64,000 nt of DNA from Phytopythium helicoides (Eukaryota > Oomycota > Peronosporomycetes > Pythiales > Pythiaceae): NCBI GenBank assembly GCA_024867545.1, contig JANFNE010000008.1, forward strand, positions 1,138,501 through 1,202,500. The letters are read 5' to 3'. A model generated the notes under the pieces. That model made no database searches. It was not told the origin of the DNA and saw only the letters and a program-made list of their open reading frames with translations. This document shows, piece after piece, positions 1 through 8,193 of the stretch. Each line of letters begins with the position of its first letter. Positions within the stretch are counted from its first letter, which is position 1. Both the position numbers and the translations under genes were made by a program.

Positions 1-2
1 CG

Positions 3-1412
3 GCCTTCACGTGGGCCGACCCCACGTCCAAGCTGCTCGAGGTCGACGCCAAGCAGCTGCCAAACGCAGACGCCATGGAGGTCCGACGCATGAAGAACAG
101 AGAGTGCATGCGCCGCGCAAGACTCAAGCAGCGGGAGGAGCTCAAGCGCATGAAGGCCATGGTCGCAGCGCTCGAGAAGCAGTACGCAGAGCTGTCCCTC
201 CGAGCGAGAGCGGCCGAGGCCAACAAGGCGGCGGCCGCGTCTCCGTCGTCGCCCTCCTCCCCTTCCTCCGGGCCGGGTCAACACGACCAAAACAGCAGCC
301 AAATCGTCTCGCGCACCGAGAAACTGTACGGGAAGGCTGTAGAGGTAGCCAAGCGCCTCGGCGCGGAGAACCTGTACCTGCGCGCGGCCATCCAGGAAAA
401 GTCGCAGTGGACGCTGCAGATGCAGCGCATCCTCGAGTCCGAGCCCGAGTTCTCGATCGCCAGCCAGATGAACCTCAGCCTGCCGTTGGGAGCCCCTAAA
501 AAGATGCCGGCGCGTATGGCGTCGCTCCCACTGAGTATCCTGGATCCCGACGAGGCGCGCTCCGTTTACGGCTTCGTACCGCTCTCAGACACGGAGATCA
601 CCGAACTCGTCCTTGAAAACGGACAGCAAATGCAGTCGGTGCGCTCGATGCTAGAAATGGGTGTTCGCTTTGGCGATGTAGACGTTTTGACACAGGAAAT
701 GGTCGGCTGGAGCGTGCAACAGCGCGTGACGGAGAGCACGATGGAGTTCGTCTTCACCAAGCGCTTCTCGGGGCTCAACATTGGCGCCATCATGCGCAAG
801 ACGTGGGCGAACGACGTAGACCTTGAAAAGTTCCGCCAGATCAAGTACGACCTCAAGCGGCTCGACGTGCTGCAGGAGGCCAACCCGCACGCGTACGTCC
901 TAGGACACGACGTGCAAGCGCCCGACAAGACCAACGTCTTCCGGTCCGTGTTCCTGCGGTACTTGATCGAGACGAACCAGACGCTGCCCAAGCCCAGCTC
1001 CCCAAAGATCGTGGGCAGCCCCGACAGCAACAGCGACAGCGACTCGGACCGAGATACTGCGCCGCTCAAGGCCACGGGGTACTTGCTGGGCACGCAGAGC
1101 ACCAACCGCGACTGGTCTCAACCGGCCAAAGTGCCGAGCTCCTTGGTGGAGCTGCCGGGCTTCGAGTCCGCAGGCATCGACGTGCAAGAGAAGCTCGTGT
1201 GGGCCGACCTAGCGCTGTCCGTAGAGCTCGTCGACATGGAGGACCCGTCGACCGGCGAGACGTGGCAGCAGGCGCGCTGGACCGGGCGCACCGACTACAA
1301 GTCGCACGCCGAGGCGCTGCGCAACGCGGCCGACATGCTCACGAGCTGTCTGCGCTGGGAGCTGCACATGATCCAGCCCGCCATGAACATCGTGTCGCTG
1401 CAGCTTGGCTGA
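3..1412 (+). CDS. bZIP transcription factor, oomycete type (5' partial)
   Basis: Likely a sequence-specific DNA-binding protein acting in the nucleus. The frame is open from base 3, so the gene begins upstream of the window; the first ATG seen is at 75 (445 residues from there). Counting from that Met, the basic region carries N8 and R16 in the N-x7-R arrangement, followed by a short zipper with M26, L33 and L40 at heptad spacing. The usual Ala-Ala pair after the Asn is replaced by Cys-Met (NRECMRRAR). Residues ~95-140 can form a second helical segment. Residues ~170-445 form a globular C-terminal region of the kind seen with oomycete bZIP proteins, perhaps START-like (inference). A Ser/Asp-rich run lies near residue 320. 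The bZIP call is from the motif; target genes are unknown. Confidence 0.85.
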   Translation, partial: AFTWADPTSKLLEVDAKQLPNADAMEVRRMKNRECMRRARLKQREELKRMKAMVAALEKQYAELSLRARAAEANKAAAASPSSPSSPSSGPGQHDQNSSQIVSRTEKLYGKAVEVAKRLGAENLYLRAAIQEKSQWTLQMQRILESEPEFSIASQMNLSLPLGAPKKMPARMASLPLSILDPDEARSVYGFVPLSDTEITELVLENGQQMQSVRSMLEMGVRFGDVDVLTQEMVGWSVQQRVTESTMEFVFTKRFSGLNIGAIMRKTWANDVDLEKFRQIKYDLKRLDVLQEANPHAYVLGHDVQAPDKTNVFRSVFLRYLIETNQTLPKPSSPKIVGSPDSNSDSDSDRDTAPLKATGYLLGTQSTNRDWSQPAKVPSSLVELPGFESAGIDVQEKLVWADLALSVELVDMEDPSTGETWQQARWTGRTDYKSHAEALRNAADMLTSCLRWELHMIQPAMNIVSLQLG

Positions 1413-1570
1413 GCTGCATCTGCTCCGCGCGAGGCCCCCTAAGTTATGCAATGTACGTACGCTCGCTTCCCTCCGGCGCGGTCTCTTGGCTTGTGTCATG
1501 CTTCGGCGCGTGAGTGCAGTAGGCGCAAGGTGACGGTGCACAATCACCCGCAGTCCATCAACAATTCCCG

Positions 1571-1618
1571 CACCTTCGCGCAACCTCCCTCCACCCCCCC
1601 CACCTTCGCGCAACCTCC
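1571..1618. repeat. 18-bp direct repeat in the 1413-1801 intergenic region
   Basis: CACCTTCGCGCAACCTCC occurs at 1571-1588 and again at 1601-1618, separated by a C-rich 12-bp spacer. The pair lies about 185-230 bp upstream of the MATE start at 1802, so it could belong to that promoter (inference). Otherwise the 389-bp gap between the bZIP stop and the MATE start shows no gene. Confidence 0.7.
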
Positions 1619-1801
1619 GCGCCAAGAGGTCGTCCCATCGACCGGACGGATTCTCGTGGTGGTGCGTACGTCGCCTCGACCTGCGCTGTGCTCTCCGCTC
1701 GCCGCTGGCTGTGTCCATAACGGCCGCCGGCTGCTGGCTGAGGACTCGCTGGCCGGTTCCGCCAGCTCGCGCCGCGCCCGCCACCGCTTTCGCGGCTCAA
1801 A

Positions 1802-3479
1802 ATGACCGCTCCGGCCCCCAGGAGCGACGGCGAGCGCGCGGTGTCGCCGCTGCGCCAGCCGATGGCCAAGCCGCGCGCCAAGGGCGAGCGCGACGCGCTG
1901 CTGCCGAGCGAGCGCAGTCGCGACCTGGAGCTGCAGCAGCCGTCGGCGATCAGTGAGCACGCGCCGGGAGCCGCGGCGCAGGAGCTCTCCACGCTGCTCG
2001 AGCTCGTATACCCCGTGGTGCGTCGCGTATGGGCGGTGTTGGCGTCTGAGGTCGCGGGCTGACGTGAATGCTGCGATCGAGAACAGGTGCTGACGTCGGC
2101 GCTCGAGTTCCTCCCGGGGTTCACCTGCATCATCCTTACGGGGCACATTGACTCACCGTACACCAAGCAGTACGTCGACGCCGCGACGCTGTCCACCATG
2201 GTAGGCGCTCATTCGGCCGTGGTAGCTGCTTGTTGCGGGCTCATGCTGACGCGTCGCTGACTTCCTCCAGTTCACCAACATCTCGGCGTACTCGATCGGC
2301 TTTGGGCTGACGTCAGCGCTCGACACGCTTTGCTCGCAAGCGTATGGCGCGCGCCGACTAGACAAGATTGGAATCTACTTCCAGTCGGGCGTGCTCATCA
2401 TTGCAGCGTGCATGGTCCCCATCTTCTTCCTCAACTGGTACTCGTCGAGCTTCCTGCTCATGCTCGGCCAGGACCCCGAGGTGTCCAAGCTCGCGGAGGA
2501 GTTCTCGCGGCTCGTGCTGCTCGGTGTGCCCTTCGTGTTCGCCTACGAGCTCGTGCGCAAGGCGCTGCAGGCGCAGAACATCATGGCGCCGCTTGTCGTC
2601 ATCGCTGTTATCGGCAACGCTGTCACGATCGCGCTCGGCTACTGGCTCACGTACCACACGACTATGGGCTTCTATGGCATTGCGCTCGCGCGTGCGCTCG
2701 GCAACGTCATCATGCCCTTCCTGCTGATCCCGTACTTCCACTACCACCCGACGCATCTGTCCCAATGGTGGTGCGATGGCTGGAACATTGGCGCGGCGCT
2801 CGACCACATTGGACTCTTCCTGCGTCTTGGCGTGCCGGGCATGCTCATGATGATCATGGAGTGGTGGGCGTACGAAGTGCTGTCGCTGCTGGCGGGCATT
2901 CTTCCCGACGACATTGTCGCCATGAGCGCGCACGCTGTGCTGCTGAACGTGTCGTCGCTAGTGTACATGGTCTTTGCGGGCCTGTCTTCGGCTGCGAATA
3001 TCCGTGTCGGGAACTGCCTTGGCGCAAACGAGCCTCGACAGGCGCAGCTAGCAAGTAGCGTCGCGCTCATGCTGACGCTGGGAATGTCGCTGACCCTTGC
3101 CGCGGGGCTGTACCTGACGCGCGGGTACATTCCGTTCCTATTCGTGGGCGACCCGGAGACGGCCGAACTTGCAGCACGGGCGCTGCAGCTGTGGGCGCCG
3201 TTCGAAGTGCTCGACGGGCTCAACTGCGTCATCCAGGGCGTGTTCCGCGGTGCCGGCAAGCAAAAAGTGGCGGCCACGACCAACGCAATTGCATATTACG
3301 GCGCGGGCATCCCGGTGGCCGCCTTCGTGGCGTTCTCCGAGGGCATGGGCATCGAGGGCCTCTGGCTGGGCTTCGGCCTCGGCATCTTCTGCTCGTTCGC
3401 CATCCTCTTCTACCGCCTGAACCGCAAGTGGCGGTGGCGCGAGCTCGCTCTGGACGCCATGGAGCGCACCGCCGAGTAG
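1802..3479 (+). CDS. MATE family multidrug/metabolite efflux transporter (three exons)
   Basis: Membrane antiporter of the multidrug and toxic compound extrusion family, predicted to export organic compounds in exchange for H+ or Na+ (family knowledge; substrate unknown). Exons are 1802-2017, 2087-2200 and 2271-3479; introns are 69 and 70 bp, both phase 0 with GT...AG ends, giving 512 residues. The splice model is supported by collinearity with the three MATE copies at 18-24 kb. The N-terminal ~70 residues are hydrophilic, followed by about 12 hydrophobic segments. Family landmarks include the SIGFGLTSALDTLCSQAYGA stretch after intron 2, an EWWAYE motif mid-protein and RVGNCLGAN in the second half. 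The intron before the FTN residues sits at the same place in all four MATE genes of this window; the earlier intron is unique to this one. The gene is GC-rich like its neighbours. Confidence 0.9.
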
Positions 3480-3680
3480 AACCGCGCACAGATAGAGACC
3501 ACCAGTTCCATGTGATAGCAAGATACTAAAGCTGAAGAAAGGAGTCGAACGCCACGCACTTCAACTGCACACGTCACATAGTCACTAAACCCTTCCCTCG
3601 CTCGACTGCCGACCACTAACGGCGCCAACGCCTTCAAACGCGACTCCATACTCCGGGCCATACAGAAAGGCGGGGAAACG

Positions 3681-5585
3681 ATGGCGGCTCCCGACGTCAA
3701 CGGCGTCGCCCCCGCGGCCCCCAGCGCCGCCTCCGCCGCCTCTGCGCCTCCCGCTGCGCCTCCTGCCGCGTCTGCCGCCGCTCCCGCGACCTCCGCGGCC
3801 CCAGCGGCCGAGGCGCCAGCCACAGCGCCAACCGCCGCCAAGAGCGCGCCGCAGGCCCCGCCGGCGCTCGTGCCGCGCTGCAGCGCGTGGTTCGACCTGT
3901 CCAAGGTGAACCCGATCGAGAAGCGCATGCTGCCCGAGTTCTTCGTGCACGAGGACAAGTACCGCGCGCTCCCGCCCGGCGCGGCCGGCAGCTCGTCCAA
4001 GACGCCGCAGCTGTACCTCAAGTACCGCAACTACATGGTGGCGGCATACCGCCAGCAGCCCAGCGTGTACCTGACGGCCACAGCCTGCCGCCGCAGCCTC
4101 GCGGGAGATGCATGCGCCATCCTGCGCGTGCACGAGTTCCTCACGCACTGGGGCATTATCAACTTCGATGTACCGCCGCACGCCATGCCCCCGGCGCTCA
4201 ACGCCAACTACGCGCTGCGCACCGTGCGTGCACCCTCGAGTCGCGACACGCAGCTGCAGCCGATCAACGTGCTCGTTGATGCCAACGCAGCCAAGAACAC
4301 GCAGCCGCGCTTTCGGTGCGAACTCTGCACGAGGGTGTGCAAGGGCGACGGCGACTTCTTCGAGCTGTCGGCCGACGCCAAGCGCCGCGTGACTAGCGCC
4401 AGCGGTGAGGGAGAGGCGCCTGCGAGCAGCACCAGTAACGGGAAGGCGTTCCCAGGCAAGGACGGGGTCTTGACGGTCGGGGCGTTCTGCGCAACGCCTG
4501 GAAGTGGCATCTGCGAGGAGTGCTTCCTCACGCGCTCGTTCCCAGACTCGTTCGACTCTGGAGATTTCACTCGCGTAACAAGCTCGCCGGATACCGAATG
4601 GACGCAAGAAGAGCTCGAGCGATTACTGGACGCTGTGAGCACTAGCTCCAGCTCTCGCCCGGACAGCGATGGCAACGCAAAGGCCGACGATATGAGCTGC
4701 GACTGGAATTATGTGGCCGCCAAGGTTGGCACAAAGACACCGGAGCAGTGCCTGCTTCACTTTCTTGAGCTCCCGTTGCTGGACAAGACCGGAGGTGGCA
4801 CGACAGTGCGGGAACTGTCGGCAGGAGCACGAACGTTGCGTCCAATGGTGCCTGCTAGCGCGTTGAACGCCTCTGTGGTGGACTTGTCAGAGCTAGTGAC
4901 TCAAGCCGATCCGTTAGTCGCCAAAGCTGCTGCGCGCGCCGCCATCTCTGCGATCAAGCAACTGCACACGATGCCTGTAGTCGAGAGCCAGAACCAGAAT
5001 GAAGAAGTTGTCAAGACTGAAGAGAGTGAGCAGGTAGCTCCGAGCAGTGAGGCTACTGGTAAGGGTGAACCTGCATCTACTGACAGCGCTCCCGACACAG
5101 CTGATTCTACGGAGAAGGATGAAACGATGGCTATTGACGATGCTGCAAAAGCGATCATGGACAGCAGCACGGAGGCAGGCATTGTAGTAAAGACCGAAAA
5201 CGTTGTCGAAGCCGACGGCGACGCAGTGATGGCGGACGAAAGCATCGAGGCGGACAAGGAAGCACTAGTCAGCTCAAGCAAGGAGACCCTTGCCGTTCTT
5301 GAGGAAGCAGCAAGTGCGACAACTGTGGCGCTAGTAGCAACCCGCGCGCATAATATCGCTGAAGCGACGGCAAATGGTCCGATTCGCGACCTCGTCAACC
5401 AGCTTCTGGAGAACCAACTGCAGCAAATGGAGCTCAAGCTGAAGCAGTTGAGCGTGCTGGAGGCCACCCTCGCAGCGGAGAGGGACCAGCTCGCGCGTGA
5501 GCGGCACGAACTGTACATGGAGCGGCTCGCATTCGCACAGGAAAAGTTGGGGAAGACCCCTGTTCCATCTGCGAGTCCGCTATAA
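3681..5585 (+). CDS. SWI3/SMARCC-like SWIRM-SANT chromatin remodelling subunit
   Basis: Likely core scaffold subunit of a SWI/SNF-type ATP-dependent chromatin remodelling complex in the nucleus. Domain order over 634 residues: an Ala/Pro-rich low-complexity leader (1-65); a SWIRM domain (~71-165, containing NPIEKRMLPEFF and, near its end, HEFLTHWGIINFDV); a ZZ-like zinc-binding region with C213, C216, C220, C270, C278 and C281; a SANT/Myb-like domain (~305-365, starting at WTQEELERLL and interrupted by a Ser-rich insert); a long acidic, disordered stretch; and a C-terminal coiled coil (~570-625). This order is that of yeast Swi3, plant SWI3 and animal SMARCC proteins. The coiled coil is the usual dimerisation element of the family. 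Single exon. The start ATG sits directly upstream of the low-complexity leader, with no better alternative in frame. Confidence 0.88.
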   Translation: MAAPDVNGVAPAAPSAASAASAPPAAPPAASAAAPATSAAPAAEAPATAPTAAKSAPQAPPALVPRCSAWFDLSKVNPIEKRMLPEFFVHEDKYRALPPGAAGSSSKTPQLYLKYRNYMVAAYRQQPSVYLTATACRRSLAGDACAILRVHEFLTHWGIINFDVPPHAMPPALNANYALRTVRAPSSRDTQLQPINVLVDANAAKNTQPRFRCELCTRVCKGDGDFFELSADAKRRVTSASGEGEAPASSTSNGKAFPGKDGVLTVGAFCATPGSGICEECFLTRSFPDSFDSGDFTRVTSSPDTEWTQEELERLLDAVSTSSSSRPDSDGNAKADDMSCDWNYVAAKVGTKTPEQCLLHFLELPLLDKTGGGTTVRELSAGARTLRPMVPASALNASVVDLSELVTQADPLVAKAAARAAISAIKQLHTMPVVESQNQNEEVVKTEESEQVAPSSEATGKGEPASTDSAPDTADSTEKDETMAIDDAAKAIMDSSTEAGIVVKTENVVEADGDAVMADESIEADKEALVSSSKETLAVLEEAASATTVALVATRAHNIAEATANGPIRDLVNQLLENQLQQMELKLKQLSVLEATLAAERDQLARERHELYMERLAFAQEKLGKTPVPSASPL

Positions 5586-5787
5586 GGTATCCAGTTAGAT
5601 AACGCGAGAGCAACGCGCTGACAAGCCTCCGCTCTGTAGTACACGTGATTGGGTTTGTTGCTCTACTTGCTTTCAAGAGACTTGCCACGATATTGCCCTC
5701 CAGCGATGCCGGCAAAAGACCAAGCCAAATGCCGCTGCACTAATTTTACCGGCGTCTCGATCGTTTCTTCCCCAAAGAGTCGAAGAC

Positions 5788-8106
5788 ATGGCGGGGGCAG
5801 GTGGTGATGACGTACTGCTGCCTGAATGTATTGCTCGACTGAGTCAAGGAGTACGAAGGTCCACAGGTATTGCCGTGCCTACCTGCACGGCGTCTAACCA
5901 GGGCAAATGTTGGCAACAGGACTCTGATGACAATGAGATCGTGCTGGATGCATTAGACAAGCAAACTTCCGGCATTGCCAATGTTGAGATGCGACGCTTT
6001 CGGCTTCAAGACGTCAGCACCAAGCAGCTCGACACTCTCTTTAGCGGTACGCTGGTTGAACTTCTGAGGATTGCGATTTACGGGAGCTCATGTGGTGTTC
6101 TTATGCACTCAGGCTGCAGTGAGCAGTTCAATGCACTGACCCTCCAAGACTGCATTTTGCACGAACGATTCTTTTCGCACGCAACTCAGCGATTAGCAAT
6201 GAGGGGCTTGGAGATAGCGAATCTCCAGGTTACGAGGTGCAAACATGCGGGGCTCTCAACAATCGTTGCACTTACAGGCGCATTTCTACTTCCCTCTCTT
6301 GAAGTGCTTGAGCTGTCATCTTGTGGTCTTGCAAGGCAAGCCGGTATCATTCTTAGCCAGTCGCTGCAGAATTGTCGCGCTTTGCGGCGCATCGTACTTG
6401 CAGACAACAATCTGCGCGATGGAGGTGTCCGAGCCATTGCTGATGGATTGCAAGCGCTCATTGCTTCTCGGTCAAGCTCCCTTGCATCGATGCTGAACTC
6501 CTCCCTTTCGCCTGGACTAGAGTTTGTAGATATATCGTGCAACGGAATATCAGCAACGGGGCTCGCTGCACTCTCTTGTGTGAAAACACGAGAGTTGATT
6601 GTATCTCATAACGCTATTGATGGGCTCGCAATATCTCCCTCACGAGTAATATCAGCGTTTTTTCTGGACGGAGGGGAAGTACAAGATCTCGATCTACGAG
6701 GCAACCGATTGAGTGCAGATGGGATTGAGGAACTCGCCAGGTCTGCCTTTCATGAGCGGAGTTCATTGAGGAAGCTGAACCTGAGCGAGTGTGAGCTGTC
6801 GATTGAAGCTATTGTCACGTTGCAAAACGGCTTGTTGCTGTCATCACGATGTCCGCTTACTCAGTTGACAGTGGACCAGCAAACAAAAAGTAACGATGAT
6901 ACAGATCCAGTCCGCTGCTCTAGCAATCTTGATACAGTAACCGCTCTTTCAGCAATGAAGAAGGCAGTTGAGGCCCAGCATCCTCAACTACGAGTTTCGA
7001 TCGAGACCCCAATTAATCTCCGGGATCAGCAGCAATCCTTGCCTGTCTCGTCGTCAACACAAGCCGAAACTAGAGTTACAACTTTGGAGCCGGTGGCACT
7101 GCTTCCATCAGAATCAGCTCACTCAAATTCTCCAATGCTCGATGATACAAGTGGTGTCGACCCAGTCCAGTCGCTCAAAATCGATCTTAGCGACACAACA
7201 TTACAACTCCGACCTGCAGATGTCGAATTCATCGTGAGTCGCACCGTGGAAAGCATGAACCGTACTTTTGATACTCGAATCGGCCAATTTCTGGCACGAA
7301 TGGAGACTCAACAGCACGAAAAGGTATTGTGACTGCATTGTGTAGGCTTGGTTTTGTTTTAACAGAGCTAACTCTTGATTCTCCAGCAGGCATCACAATT
7401 GCAATTTCTCCTGGGGAAGGTTGAGGCGTGTGAACGCGCACTCCCTCGACTTGAAGCAAGATTAGATGTGCTTGCAGACCGCGTAGCTGCCAGCGGAGCT
7501 CAGGTTGCCAAGCTCCAGTCCGACGTGCAGACACAGATGTTGACATTAAGGCACGAGTTGCACATCAAACTCGCATCTACTCCACCCACACCAATGCTTC
7601 CAACGTCGTCTCCATTGCTATCGAATGTGATGCAGACACAAGTTGATGAACTTGTTGCAATTCGGATTCGGGCAAGCGAGCAGAAAACCTATGGCGAATT
7701 GCAGAAACTGCGTCGAGAAGCTGCCGCAGCCACAGCAACCGCCACTGCAGCTGCAGCTGCTGCATCTTCATCCCCTTTACCATCACCTTGTATGTCCTCC
7801 TCGTCAACAGATAGCCAGGCTGTGTTAGAAGCTGTATCGCTACATCTTTCACAATTCAAGCGCGAGCTCGACACTTCCCAGGACGGAGTGCTGCGTGAGT
7901 TCACTGAAAGCATCGTACGAGATGGATTGAGGTTAGAAGATCGTATGGCTCGAGTTGAGGCGCAGCTTGGAAACCTCGAAGGGGTTGTACAAGCAGAGCA
8001 ACAAGCTTCGTTGATGGCACTGGAGGCAATTTCGGAAGCCTTCGGGGACGCCACAGGTAGCAATGCTAGCCCAACAGTGCAGCAGCAGCAGCGTCGAGGA
8101 AGGTGA
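5788..8106 (+). CDS. Leucine-rich repeat / coiled-coil protein (two exons)
   Basis: Exon 1 is 5788-7323 and exon 2 is 7387-8106, with a 63-bp phase-0 intron (an alternative acceptor 3 bp on is also in frame), giving 751 residues. Residues ~100-360 contain RNI-type leucine-rich repeats of the form LxxLxLxxNxL, for example VQDLDLRGNRLSADGIEEL and LRKLNLSECELS. A disordered linker follows, then from ~residue 480 a long coiled coil spanning the intron. Exon 2 has a poly-Ala/Thr tract and a Gln run near the end. LRR plus C-terminal coiled coil resembles centriolar or ciliary proteins such as CEP78 or LRRC45, which would suit a flagellate oomycete, but I cannot assign orthology. Base composition is clearly less GC-rich than in the genes to its left. 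It converges on the minus-strand ATPase gene 87 bp downstream. Confidence 0.75.
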
Positions 8107-8193
8107 TATTACCACACCAATAACTACGCGAAAACTCAATCCAATCATGGCAATATCACCTCAAATACTTCATGCCTCGATTGACTAAGCTTG

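Noticed and set aside
566..1105. Minus-strand ORFs opposite the bZIP, MATE and SWI3-like genes
   Set aside because: They are shadows of GC-rich coding sequence, with Arg/Pro/Ser-biased composition and no domain pattern.
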